A stretch of DNA of 64,000 nucleotides from Amoebophrya sp. A120 (Eukaryota; Sar; Dinophyceae; Syndiniales; Amoebophryaceae): NCBI GenBank assembly GCA_905178155.1, contig CAJINV010000005.1, positions 4,136,918 through 4,200,917 of the forward strand, given 5' to 3'. The notes beneath the pieces are model-generated. The model was not told where the DNA came from. It made no database searches and saw only the letters and a program-made list of their open reading frames with translations. The position numbers and the translations under genes were made by a program. Positions 42,601 to 49,800 of this stretch are shown piece by piece. Numbering within the stretch: position 1 is the first letter of the stretch; the number at the start of each line of letters is the position of its first letter.

Positions 42601-45443
42601 GATGTTTTTCCAGTCCACTGCGTCCTCACCAGAAGAAGAGGAAGCCTGGATCTGCTCCAATTCGTTCACCCGGTCGACGCTTTTCCTTTTCTTCGTCGCG
42701 CCGGATCCTTCCTTGAGGAGCTTGATTTCTCTCGCCATTTCCTGGAAGGCAGTGGCGAACTGTTCTTTTTCATTTTTCTGGAGAATGGTTTGACTTTCCA
42801 AATCCTGCGCAATTTGCGCCAGCGCAGCAATATCCTTTTGCTGCTTGATCATGTTCTGCCCATGCCCCTGCAGCGTCTGGCCAACACCACCAAAACGGTT
42901 CAAGATTTGCTGTCCGTCAGCTTGTAGCTGTTGCGCAGTCGTGTTTCCCAAAGAAATCATCTCCTGCTGCTGCTGGTGCAGGAATTGGCTCTGCTGTTGC
43001 AGTTGCGCCGCATTGTTGTTAATGTTCTGCTGCTGCTGGTTTAACTGCATTGCGGCGCTGCCAAGCTGTTGCTGCTGCTGATTTAACTGCGCAGCGGCTT
43101 GACCCAGCATCTGACTCTCCTGCCCGATTCTCATGGCTGCTTGATTCATCTGCATGACAGTCTGGTCCTGTTGATTCTGCAACTGGAACGCAGCTTGTCC
43201 GAGAATTTGGGTTCTTCCCTCCAGCGTCGTTCCGATCACATTGTCCCAGTAACTGGGCTGCCCGGCGTTCGCTGGGATGGCCGATCCATTTTGCCACTGC
43301 AGACCTTGCTGATTGTAGAACTGCATGAGACCGGGACTGTTCGAGATCTGCATCTGCAAGTTGTTTCCTGCAGACGAATTAACTCCATTATTTCCGCGGA
43401 CGGGGATGTCGCTCGCTGGACTCGCGACGTTCGCGACCATCCTGTTCTGCTCGTTCAGAACAAAGGCCGCGCCGGCTCCGAGCGGGAGTCCGCCGCTCGT
43501 AGGTGCTGGCGTTGCTACTCGCCATTCCGTTTCCCCGAGTGTAGACGATTGGGCTCAGTTCGTAGGGGAGGATCTTCTCTCACAGTAACCGCAGTTGTCG
43601 TCGTCTGGACGGCGGACGTAGACGGTTGGAGATACAGCCTCTTTTTCCGCTACCACTGCAGAAAGCGGCACACTCTCCTCTGGAAACAGATCTTTGTTGG
43701 AATTTCGTTGACGAATCACGAGCGAATTCTGGAACCGTAGGAACGTGGAACAGTTTATTTTCACCGGACGGAATTCGGAGTCATTGACTTTACGCGATCA
43801 CGCGTGAAGTATTTACTTCGGGACTTATTTCGTGGTTGGTTTGTTTACAAATTGTTACACAATTTGGGACCTTGAGCCCGCAGTGGAGCACACGCGTTGT
43901 CTGTGGAAATTCCATTCAGAATTGTTTTCAGAAGAAGCAAAAAAGCACGAGACGACGTTTCGCATGATGAAGAAGAAAACGGCACGAATAAACAGAAATC
44001 CGATTTGCGATTTGCATTTCAAATAAACGATTTGTCCGAGCGTTTTCCTTTTCACTCTCGAGTCTCTCAGTCACGTTTTCCACTCGACGCGAAGACTATG
44101 TTCAGAAGAACAAATCAACAATATTGAATGGTCCGTCTGATTCTGATATGCGGACCCAAGCATTCCAAGATTTGCGAGCGATTTCCAATGCCTATCCTGC
44201 ACCACAAGAAGTTGGCTTTTTCCTTCGTCACAAATGTGCAGCTCTATTGGTGGTCATGCACGATAGATTTTTGCGTCCTCGAGAAGTACTAGCCTCACAT
44301 CAAGTTTTCATGTTTATTCCAGACCCAGACATACTTGTTTGCAATGGATAGATTTCGACGCGGCGACGACAGATAGTTTGCAGTCGATCCACCGCTGACA
44401 GGCGGTGGCGGCGCCACCACCGCCCACGCGTGCTTGGGTTGCGTTTTCGTGGTCTTCGGCGAAACAAGTGCCGCGAAGGAGGTGCCTCTAGCATTTTGAT
44501 CTCGGACACTGGGGTGCAGAAATTTTGTCCCGAGACCAGTAAGGTCGGGAATCGGCGAGAGACCAGCCGTGGTTTCCGCGAACAGACCTGTTCTTGGAGA
44601 TGTCACCACTTCTAAATCCGATCTGTTGTTGTGCGTTCCTGTTGAAGTAGTGTCGAAGATAGACGACGCAAGAAAGTTTGGGTCGTTCAGTGGCCGAGGG
44701 TACGACGTCTTGCTCCCGATACCGGCGCCCACAGTTGTAGTCGAATCACCCTCGTCTAGCAACTGCGCAAGTTTTTCCCGCTGCTCGCTGATGGATTGGA
44801 ATATGCTGTCGAACGTGAGGGTCGCGTTTATTGGGGCCAGTTCGGGGTTACGCCCGGAGTAGTACCGTTCGGTCGACCCGGGAACGGTTGTCATCAAACT
44901 TGTTTCGTACTCGGAGGCTGGTGCCGGTGGGCCGTGACTACTAGGACCCTGCTGGCCAGCCCCAACAGAGGCGGAGCTGCTGGTTGCCCTACCGGGCCCG
45001 GAAGTAGTAGTTCCTGCGGATACACGTTGTCCTACGTGGTGCTGGTGCGTCCTCTGCTGTTGTTCGACGCCTGTGGCAGATGCAGGTGGAGCTCCAGTTC
45101 TACCTGCGCTCGTACCGCTCCCGCTTGTTGAGCCAACTAGCGTCGAACTGGAGGTTGTTCCCTTGTTCATCATGCCACCTGCTTCCGTACTCGGACGGAA
45201 TTCCAAAGGTTTCTCCTTCAGCGCCTCGGCAACTTCGTCCGTAAACTCGACCGAACCCGGGTCGTTGTCGATGGACTGCCTTCGCAGCAACACACTCTGC
45301 CGAAAACTGCGGGCATTCACCACTTTAGGCTGTTGCTCCGCGGACTCGCTCTCCTCCGCGCCGGAAGATAGCGCTGAGTCGGATGACGAAGAGGAAAGCC
45401 CCTTGGTTATGCCCTCTTCAGCGGTCCTCACCGTCCTCATCAA
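30700..45443 (-). CDS. Two exons of one gene, split by an introner and a nested LTR element
   Basis: The upstream exon, about 45443-44351, reads MRTVRTAEEGITKGLSSSSS through Ser/Gly-rich sequence to NYLSSPRR. The downstream exon, 30850 to about 30700, reads LLDNNPGTTLLETEPNASQS and VEALLASVDKRKKNISRLLD. The repeat GTCGA occurs on the minus strand at the end of the first (CGCGTCGAAATC) and at the start of the second (AGAGTCGATTGC). Keeping one GTCGA gives SPRR-LLDNNPG in one frame. The gene therefore appears to span the 13.2-kb retrotransposon, giving an intron of about 13.5 kb. The product is low in complexity with a short helical stretch. It probably belongs to the kinesin transcription unit. 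Confidence 0.6.
30933..31392 (-). repeat. 3' LTR
   Basis: 460 bp from TGCAGAAAGCGG to GAACAAATCAACA on the plus strand. It matches the 5' LTR apart from about 22 substitutions (mostly transitions) and a 4-bp gap. Short open frames in it have no significance. Confidence 0.93.
31393..32186 (-). other. 3' untranslated part of the retrotransposon
   Basis: The stretch between the Pol stop and the 3' LTR. The minus strand next to the LTR reads CCACCCCCCGGGCAC, which is not the purine-rich tract expected for plus-strand priming. I see no further gene in it. Confidence 0.6.
32187..38210 (-). CDS. Retrotransposon Pol with an N-terminal DUF4326-like domain
   Basis: A 2007-residue polyprotein with no stop. 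Residues about 160-257 resemble DUF4326: YIGRGKNCKWGNPF, then GKALGCFCKPNKCHGDILLE. The integrase region follows, best recognised by its C-terminal core (YPIERRILALKTI, with Glu near residue 832, and GLHGRSPNEQWWG). The reverse transcriptase of RVT_2 type spans about residues 1390-1640: motif A SGDVPRAFLKS (Asp 1468) and motif C LHVGDVLFAG. Motif C normally reads YVDD or HVDD. Here Gly 1565 (codon GGC at 33518-33516) replaces the first catalytic Asp. Ty1-type RNase H is near the C terminus: SSYAAEIEALAES (Glu 1876) and ALSDSKSAAARI (Asp 1908). No aspartic-protease DTG motif is visible in this ORF, and the integrase HHCC finger is not clear. The ATG at 38210 is the first in the frame. Confidence 0.9.
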   Translation of the reverse strand: MRKRCYFTVVLKPGRPEIFEGHDGSELVEFSGENQAYLRSFDLEPEDCAVIQKMQQEHPQESWGRPIFASKLKPKGSKTALYDCDPNTVKQYKEKTRREKLYQEKSRLVSEQVSHVVENPREPFRAQEEAMALRMFDRGVDLAVACENSKATAPRKTTAVNLHSLGCSWNNWKSIQKWLDESEDHGYIGRGKNCKWGNPFRVGAHGESRQEVCEQCREWCIERGFDQDAKTELAGKALGCFCKPNKCHGDILLEFLVCEEVGANQVGGSRSWRDPPPQVQLENENSLKVSRENIFRVSTAQLKRNGDRGGYAVYRVVDFGLTKVPLTPEWLRERVRLRRVIDIQRQERAVRDLVNDYSRSDLIQSQPTVPGGKFKYISIDYYFHVADDGGALQGKARERAVRLRGKISDECHEAAVQFEEAIDYGEIGPGVQTGNVKQVKAENEESGSLRLRQPRALEGVRVFTCRTIDDLPEPVRGIGFRIHVDEDPELQEVKNSFPDLARDMTEKKIRTGFSEELIDSIDKNYISDKITMLREHSRRKLILIDGTGVGLSVAVGERIKRAGRSSVVFHSSTAKELFAHEYTLLNDGTAIRYSEEEQLRAGAVLSCFRFVKKEHRSKLRAIQEILYLTGKVGSEKQCYDLCRKRLHTVGQEELGELVAIVRRDSMAGLKFGLSKRNKALTGWDPCVAGMRGGVTLIDTRFVTESGIVCVVIVCLSLPDKRSGAFVCGTKFKLEGLTARSKLTEEEKDELRGGVMINLFTEFGERLFNGGASPTKSDIVRAVCFFLSLKLIRRKIYAGAGMESIGLEDWTPLSNSGREVYTLPTGAPVYPIERRILALKTITKRLRRVPSFARMTLRVLFNEASECLGNASSTGLHGRSPNEQWWGIETARDTLATHPDDAAVAVHTFTGGDLEYTIQHLNEARARIFGELMSMQCEKSYVDAVSKIIANCRARLRSANREDMQVGEYVNAHSPHMHGVDTVSPIFQKNTNKGASGTDYVIQTKRGLQTAKENRISPQHNLGTFCDVPTSLQPLCELDFKRGGKIFEAQRRNLAKREEYGDELIHREKASTHERGPFFVLSDPRGVGSKRKRKNADPLALEDDENEEPAMGENNFDDVDFLQDDQGGANINREDDAILEREEEGGEDDLLESVGFVNVTEQVQEVAAARENLGSSTMHILKEAEQDQGDDESNEIPSEFAEMVEVMTFPKRGHRRAVHKVLQHADAGILKEDDMLSQLVTHTMYNKIDGIQITAKDIKVMDGWAPPEERRPLDKPELQKEFIAARNYHKIDFVHSKEEHAAAGGGKCLRIIMWSLVPNLSYEDLGLLSIFDRNSSRHPEVVRRIQGPLKYPDVDHSFVESPSGLAAPKLLVKGHNKEWGQMFDENLVEVWTEGKLCSSERILPGRALCDLKLVTPWHYKVAIRVVPGGHRSSISTAAESPTMGEHGLSLILNVLRHIRNKSRRIRSGDVPRAFLKSVRLKEENRPRFYFPSNVTQPDVLRELKSRLGIGPGTVLLMNISLHGLKEAALLWYRTTSQHLLSIGFRVSPNSPCIFVRGKDRIGLHVGDVLFAGTSDGFGKFAKEMRDRFGLENWSSAESGFVYTGTHIQYFREQEVIDTNMAQKVEEIQESVILSDLSAPLLPEQITALKAASGSLLFISRRHVEIRFPVRALALGNDDSKDGRWLEAHNGIIRRLKSSTVGVKIDLSYEREIFAFFPDASYQSPATPEEVHAVHEEFDARPIFVLDDEEIAARREHFDEQSGVLFCGRSTYEEALALSQKSDTERRKKKRYSSITVPSGVVDDTERLAKQLRPVIGHILLSLSEDDFEIYLQQQKSVKRVMTSKECDALEKFCIRCSYLGSDTVFFASARNSSYAAEIEALAESVPILEMCLLKCQAWGLSVKSVALSDSKSAAARIVSKSVISVQDADVCKPLAKLKDLYMKSEWGVGSCTDRVNPGDSFAKISSGFKMGELLEVLQGKFSAPLGQLFVFERTYTWERPLAPTTTAI
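38660..38897. repeat. Perfect inverted repeat, 113-bp arms, 12-nt loop
   Basis: The arm 38660-38772 (starting TGTAAGCATGATCAAGAATT) is the exact reverse complement of 38785-38897. The loop is 38773-38784. I compared both arms base by base and found no mismatch. CTTATATTTTTCC-like runs flank both sides. Confidence 0.97.
39005..39199. repeat. Second, imperfect inverted repeat
   Basis: The left arm (GTCCCGCCTATCGACCCC ... GCTTTATTCCTTATAA ... GGCATGAAGGATTCCTTACT) pairs with the right arm (AGTAAGGAATCCTCCATGCC ... TTATAAGGAATAAAGCGAC ... GGGTCGATAGACGGGAC). Arms are about 95 bp with scattered mismatches. The centre is the exact palindrome TTACTGAAATCAGTAA. Confidence 0.88.
39704..40432 (-). CDS. 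Retrotransposon ORF between gag and pol, unrecognised
   Basis: A 242-codon open frame. It is acidic in its first half (EEEPENSKGVAELASEKVDL) and has Cys-containing motifs in the second (LTELTCASCIERAERHG, VPCKICDTAGRTYALG). By position it should be the protease region, but no D-T/S-G active site is present. The nearest similar string, CDTAG, is not convincing. The frame upstream (about 40653-40465) is open in another phase, so Gag and this ORF are separated by two frame changes. It may be a decayed gag-pro segment or may depend on frameshifting. Confidence 0.5.
   Translation of the reverse strand: MSSPVTREEEPENSKGVAELASEKVDLREFVNFALRRALFSSTDRGLDENSYSISNNVETIIEQILAERRSDFISKEIEESSPVISRAILAEIVPRDTTLANQESEADGATILATGGKTETKNDKDEVLFTIEKFTIQLDDGYSVSLYLTELTCASCIERAERHGITLPEDELSVEVARGIGGAQRSILKRIAVPCKICDTAGRTYALGMEKATVTREGPNLFGMSMSPRAGRCAGRLIECL
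40619..42028 (-). CDS. Gag-like protein with two CCHC zinc knuckles
   Basis: A 469-residue capsid/nucleocapsid-like ORF. Two zinc knuckles of the form CX2CX4HX4C lie near the C terminus: CRKCLSTEHGADDC and CGLCFSPEHIKKDC. These are typical of retroelement nucleocapsids that bind RNA. The ATG at 42028 overlaps the TGA of the preceding ORF (42027-42025) as ATGA on the minus strand. A helical region with a run of charged residues precedes the knuckles, as in copia Gag proteins. The frame closes at 40619 in a region that stays open in the next frame. Confidence 0.85.
   Translation of the reverse strand: MMQSGGYQIQAPKMPGIAESLLPVGTRRDGVVRSEKFFFTKLTVESAYKEQSGDPVGVPPECRLLIKDRMPDLPAPTVKESCALCGWLESLEEYLMGLVRDDNKRSEGRLFVPSRNEHGIIEEMLFEIDADRAKVSKFYHCAPKSMKEKARRFYFKRNFREAYTFANLSEAMCLAYPAGFVRNRIEAQKCKSFYFKKGEDPKQGLMRYVDVAQDAGANPFPDDHRERRRVWEDFITKCQNKESPRVNNFPIELTMSFMMAPGFATLEVPYLEEFINYLNMRESVGVLQPGNDESTVRDIGMAKEEVFPICEEAGAAIPTSVAGTFGPGSEMVLAAKTNPRSSYPLDPKKPRGKWPANNQKYAGKWENNQNNQRCACRKCLSTEHGADDCPYEAKVCGLCFSPEHIKKDCHLFKKKIQAGQVIEPVTSLLQSEKFLKSSIEEKVALHPRRGAGKWRYRHRALLRDQEGRF
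42025..43440 (-). CDS. Gln-rich coiled-coil ORF at the 5' end of the retrotransposon
   Basis: A 471-residue ORF just inside the 5' LTR. Residues about 75-215 are a Gln/Asn-rich helix with repeats such as LGQAAAQLNQQQQQLG and LNQQQQNINNNAAQLQQQ, likely a coiled coil. Then come a basic KKRKS motif, an acidic Ser-rich stretch, and a Gly/Tyr/Asn-rich tail (YGKYGGNFNSNPYAGHG). It probably forms the N-terminal half of Gag or a separate structural protein. The stop overlaps the next start codon by four bases, which suggests reinitiation. No homologous family is recognised. Confidence 0.75.
   Translation of the reverse strand: MVANVASPASDIPVRGNNGVNSSAGNNLQMQISNSPGLMQFYNQQGLQWQNGSAIPANAGQPSYWDNVIGTTLEGRTQILGQAAFQLQNQQDQTVMQMNQAAMRIGQESQMLGQAAAQLNQQQQQLGSAAMQLNQQQQNINNNAAQLQQQSQFLHQQQQEMISLGNTTAQQLQADGQQILNRFGGVGQTLQGHGQNMIKQQKDIAALAQIAQDLESQTILQKNEKEQFATAFQEMAREIKLLKEGSGATKKRKSVDRVNELEQIQASSSSGEDAVDWKNIIPNEEEDDDAESSLSSMATPLDEKYSKKKSVIIHETIPEEKEEEKAPDFAKKLFNPDTREESERQERLRQFLSNYKAQAAAATANNQQQWWANGGSAEGSTAGYGKYGGNFNSNPYAGHGHGKGDQFAGKGKTRTGFANYGSSPFLYQGQYDMGGGFGGNEKDLVSPELPVGTLDSTVALAVPGETSAERE
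43630..43656 (-). promoter_or_regulatory. Primer-binding site
   Basis: Immediately downstream of the 5' LTR on the minus strand, after one base, the sequence is TGGTAGCGGAAAAAGAGGC. TGGTAGC would pair with a tRNA 3' end reading GCUACCA, as in many eukaryotic initiator tRNA-Met molecules. The match beyond seven bases is unverified. Confidence 0.55.
43657..44120 (-). repeat. 5' LTR
   Basis: 464 bp, TG...CA, paired with 30933-31392. It is followed on the plus strand by ATATTGAATGG, which carries the target duplication. Confidence 0.93.
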
Positions 45444-45455
45444 CTGCTGTTAAAT

Positions 45456-46675
45456 CCAAAGTGGCCGGAAACTAATCCTGTTTCGAAACAAATTCAACCC
45501 AATTTCAAATCTGCAAAAAATGACGACCCTGAAGCCCGTCATGTGGAACACATCCCAACCCCATCTGCAATATTTTCGGGCTTGTGAATTCTCGCAGGTA
45601 GTGCGTGGCCGGCTTTTCAAGTGACCTGCAACCATACCCCAACAAGTGTTGCGTGGCCCGAGGCAAGACATGGAAAGCGAGGCATCCCGATTACCTCAAC
45701 CATCCATGAAAGCCATCTTGCTCGGCTACACGCTCCAGCTATGTTACAACGCCGCCACTAGAAAACCTACCACCCCCAGAGAAGCCGGCACAAAGGCGCC
45801 CAAGGATCAAATGCTCACAAGAAGAGAAACTTACCTCCATCCACGATCGAAATCGATCGGACAAAGAAGCCAACGCATCTGTGGAACCCTCAGTGCCTTT
45901 GACAGCCGCATGTCGAAGCCGACGACCCCGCCACATCTCGTGGGGCCTAATAACGACGGGGCCTGATGCGAGGCGCTAGGGGGCTCTACAAGATGGCTCG
46001 ACGATACGGAATCGAAGGGCAATCGCTGGCAATTGTGGGCCAAAATTGAAACCCCGAAGAAATTTCAAATCGAAATCCACCAACCAATCCAATTTCAAAT
46101 CGAAATTGGCCTCCCGGGCCCATTTCAAATCGAAATTGGCAACTCTGGTCAATTTCAAATCGAAATTGAGGTCCGAGACCAATTTCAAATCGAAATTGGT
46201 TTGAAGTTAGAAAAAAGTTAGAAAGAGGTAGAAAAAAGTTAGCCATATTACATTCCAGGTCCTAACTTTTTTCCAACTTATTTCCAACTCCTTTCAAATT
46301 TGATCTCCGTTTGAAAAACAGAAGTGGAGAGGCCAAACACATATCGACAGAAAGTCGCCGGTCTTCACAGCCGGAACGCGCCGCCTTTAGGATAATGCAT
46401 GCGAGCGCAATAGCAGCAGAGGCGAAATGTTGCCACAGGTGTCAGTTGCCTCCCGTCGTCGTAAAAAGCTACCGCCCCCCCAGCCAATTCCTCCAGCAAT
46501 GGCATGTCCCTGACAAAAAGGGAGTTCGGAAAATGGGGGGCGAGCGAGTGCCCGAAGCTCATTGCTTGGCACAGCGAAGAATAAATACGGCGGCCGCCAG
46601 CCTCTTCCTTGCCAGAACACGAGCCAAAAGAAATGGCTGCCCTGTTGGAGTGTGTCTCCAGAAGCGCTCGGTGGT
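45456..46675. other. 1.2-kb insert between two copies of an exon start
   Basis: A repeat of about 27 bp (GTCCTCATCAACTGCTG with matching flanks) occurs at 45430-45455 and 46676-46702. The left copy is the start of the MRTVRTAEEG exon. Between them lies DNA with no clear gene. It holds a plus-strand frame (45646-45966) of unknown nature, the 30-bp tandem repeats at 46062-46196 and a poly-purine stretch at 46200-46240. Confidence 0.6.
46062..46196. repeat. Five 30-bp tandem units with a palindromic core
   Basis: The core ATTTCAAATCGAAAT recurs at 46062, 46092, 46122, 46152 and 46182, a period of exactly 30 bp, while the spacers between cores vary. Each core with its flanks (CAATTTCAAATCGAAATTGG) is a near-palindrome. 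Confidence 0.93.
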
Positions 46676-46899
46676 TCTCACAGTCCTCATCAACTGCTGC
46701 TACAACATCGCGGAATGTGGCTCCGGCGTTAATATTTTTCTCGCGGTGTAGAAAGACTTCATCCATGAGCAGCCTTTCTGAAAACATTGCTCAGCTTTGA
46801 GGTGCAGATGTTTCGTTTCCCTGCCCGAGGACAAAACTACAAACGACAAACAGTGCTATCCCTATCACTTAAATGCATCAGCCGACAAGGAATGTAAAA

Positions 46900-49800
46900 C
46901 CTGAGCAGACCTGCGTCATATCCTTCTTTTTACTAACCGGTCTGGCTGCGTTGCTTGGCGTCGGCTATCACGAGGAAAAATCCCCCGTCCCCATACTTAC
47001 TGAAACGGCATGCCTCTGAAAGATTGGGACCCTGCTCGGTGTTTGCGCGTCGTGTTTTTCGTCGTGTAAGAAGGCACACCGGGAAAGTCCGCCCGCCGCA
47101 CTATTCAGGCGGCTCGTGATGCTACTAGTAGACCTACAGGGCAGACGCCTGTCATGCTAGGCGCCTGCTACGTCGAAACATCCCCGCCCGGTTCTTGTAT
47201 CTGCCCGCAGTCCTCTACTGCAAGACAAAGCTGATTTGTGTTCACAACAGTCCCGCGTCACAGATTTCCGTTTTGCTATGGGAGGGGGGGTTTTTCATTT
47301 TGATATCGGCGCCGAAATCGTTTTATTCACTCCCGACGCCGAGCTGCTTGAGTTTTTTGGCGGTGCGCCTCCAGCGGCAGTGGGAGTTGAGATGTTGGTA
47401 GTCGCAACTTGAACTTTCCCAAGTTGGTTCATGGGGGTGGCTCCTCCACCGAGACTGGGTCTCCGAGACAGTCCGGCGCCAAGTGCTGTGGACGACGTGA
47501 CCAGACTCTCCAGAAAGCTTCCACGCCGCGCGCGCTCTGCTTGTTGCTGCAGGTTGTTCATCACACCGTTGCTCGCGTTTCCGGAGGACACGATATTACC
47601 TAGCGGCCCGCCGCTTTGTTCCATCGGTGCCTGGTAGCCGGAAGCTGTTCCTCCGGCGTGGTGGTCTTGCGTGATTGTACTGCTCAACACGCCAGGAGCA
47701 CCAACACCACTAGCAGCAGTCGCGCCAAGAGACGTGGATTGCTTCAAAAAGTCGGCAAGTATACTGTTGCGACGGGTCAGGCTCGTGCGCTTTTGGTCCG
47801 CTTGCTTCTTCTGTTCCTGCTGTTGCTTCTTGCGCAGCAACTGACCCGCGTAACTCGTGTCGTGGTCCGCGAGAGAAGGCGGGTGGTGACCTGTAGAGCT
47901 GCTGCCACTATGGTCTGCTACAGAGACCCCCCCGGGCGGCTTTTGATTGTGCCGCTCTCAGAAATGATTACACTGAACGCTGTTGCATGATTTGCCAACA
48001 TGCAGTAGAGCCCCAAACTTCACACTCCACACGATCAAGCTGTTTTGCAGAGCACGATCGCGACGCGCTCATCAGCGTTGAAATCTGTGCAAATAAATTT
48101 GTGACGCAACACCAGACACGCGCACGCTCTACCCTTTTGCTTTTGAACAAGATTTTTTTGCATCACAAAATCATGCGACAGTCATGAGCGTAACGCTTGC
48201 ACAGACCATATTGATGCTGTTGCACTTGAGGCGCACCCACGCTCGCACTGTTTTGATTCTCGCCAACGGACGGCGACCGCGACTCCGTTTGCGGTAGCTC
48301 CTCAACTTCCTCCGGAGCCTCGTCGTGCTCCTGTAGTAGTTGCGCCAGCAGAGGAGGATTCTGCAGCAACATCTGCGTCATCACTGGATTCGCCACGGCA
48401 AGCTCTTGCATCTTTTTTTTTTTATTTCCTCGTCGTCGTGAGTCATCTTTACATTTACTTACGTTTAAACAAACTCTCGTCGTCCATCATGATGACTATT
48501 AAGCAACTATCATATTGAATCATAGGAAACCGGCGCCGATCAGATCAGACGGACGCCAAGAACGCCATCGACTTTCTGTCTGCTACAACAGCAACCACGC
48601 ACCTTGAGAAATTTTTCACTTTTTCAGTCTGTTTACTGCGCAGTACCACGACTTGTTTTCTACTATTAAATACTTAGCGGGCGGCTTATTATACTATCTT
48701 GTATACCACTGGGTGCTGCATCATCGTGGTCACGTTGGCAGTCTGCATCATCATCAGCGGGTTTGCTGCTGCTTGTGGCATCAGGGGATTCCCTCCGAGG
48801 CCTCCGGCACCGGAGAGCAGCCCGGCCTGGATCAAAGGGTTCGCGGCCTGCTGCTGCATCACCAGCATCGGATTCAGCCCCATCATATCTGGTTTTCCAC
48901 ACACATGTTTTCAGCAACAATCAATGTGATGTCTAGGTGCCCGTCTTTTGATTTTCGTTGAAGTCGATTGGTCACTTTTTTGTTGTTTAATAAACTCAGA
49001 AATGTCATCCTCTTCATCGTCGTACGTGCGCACAATTCACGGCCTATTCATCGCACAAACCAAAACCCTGTTTTTTGCAGTAGTAGTGCCGAAGTCCATC
49101 ATGATATTGCGTACTAATTCTTCTAGACATGTATATCTTTATCCTACGTGAAAACGTTCCCACCCCAGAGTCAAGATCAAGATGGGCACCATTCGGCTAC
49201 ATAAACCAACAAGCCTTCTGCCTTGCGCGTGAATAAAGCTCTGGGTCTCCGTCTCTCTCTCTCTCTAGTGTAGTAAGTAGTGGTGTTTATTGGCTAGTGT
49301 ATTGGAGTCCTCACATGACAAATCTTAATCTTGCTCCTTATTCTGATGAGAGCATGACAAAGCCCCAGATTCCATGAAAAAATGTCCCTCATGGGGCCGC
49401 TGCGCACGAGCCACAGTCTCCGCATGCGAATTCGCGGGGTGGGGACATTATTACTCAGGATATCTTACTTGCCATGATCATTTGCTGCTGGTCGAGCGGA
49501 GAAGCGGACGCTGGAGCACCTGCCACAGCCGTACCTATACTGCCGAGGGGTGGTAGCTGCCCCATGAAGTGCGAAGGAGGTTGATGCGGATGCGGCTGAT
49601 AGCTGCTTCCTAGCGCGTTGCGTGCATTGCAAATACTATGTCCTCTAGGTGGTTTGGAACTACGTGGCAACTTGTGATGCTGAGTCTGCAGTGCACAAGG
49701 ATCTGCTTTGCGAAGGCAGCAAAAGCTGTGCGGTTTTTGTTCCCCCAAGACGAGGGTATGTCTCATATTACAGAGTAGGCATGGAAAAGCCTCCGCATAT

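Larger units (their letters stand above)
30933..44120 (-). mobile_element. Ty1/copia-type LTR retrotransposon, 13.2 kb
   Basis: This is a full-length element on the minus strand. The two LTRs (464 bp at 43657-44120, 5'; 460 bp at 30933-31392, 3') both have TG...CA ends and are about 95% identical by eye (about 22 substitutions and one 4-bp indel). The target duplication is ATAT or ATATT. Inside, in order, lie two gag-like ORFs, a short ORF, a 0.9-kb palindrome-rich spacer and a 2007-codon Pol with integrase before reverse transcriptase before RNase H, the copia order. A primer site compatible with initiator tRNA-Met follows the 5' LTR. No clear polypurine tract precedes the 3' LTR. Pol is open throughout, but the RT motif C is altered. 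Confidence 0.93.
30853..44350. mobile_element. Introner, family A, disrupted by an LTR retrotransposon
   Basis: The left part, 30853-30932, starts TATCAAGCGTTGCAAATACG. The right part, 44121-44350, ends CCAGACCCAGACATACTTG...GGATA. Together they make a family-A element of about 310 bp cut by the LTR element with an ATAT(T) target duplication (30929-30932 and 44121-44124). The direct repeat GTCGA marks the likely splice point on both sides. Confidence 0.85.

Noticed and set aside
49250-49290. CTCTCTCT and AAGTAAGT runs (also 59465-59485) as functional sites
   Set aside because: Short simple repeats inside an introner and an intron, with no context suggesting a role.
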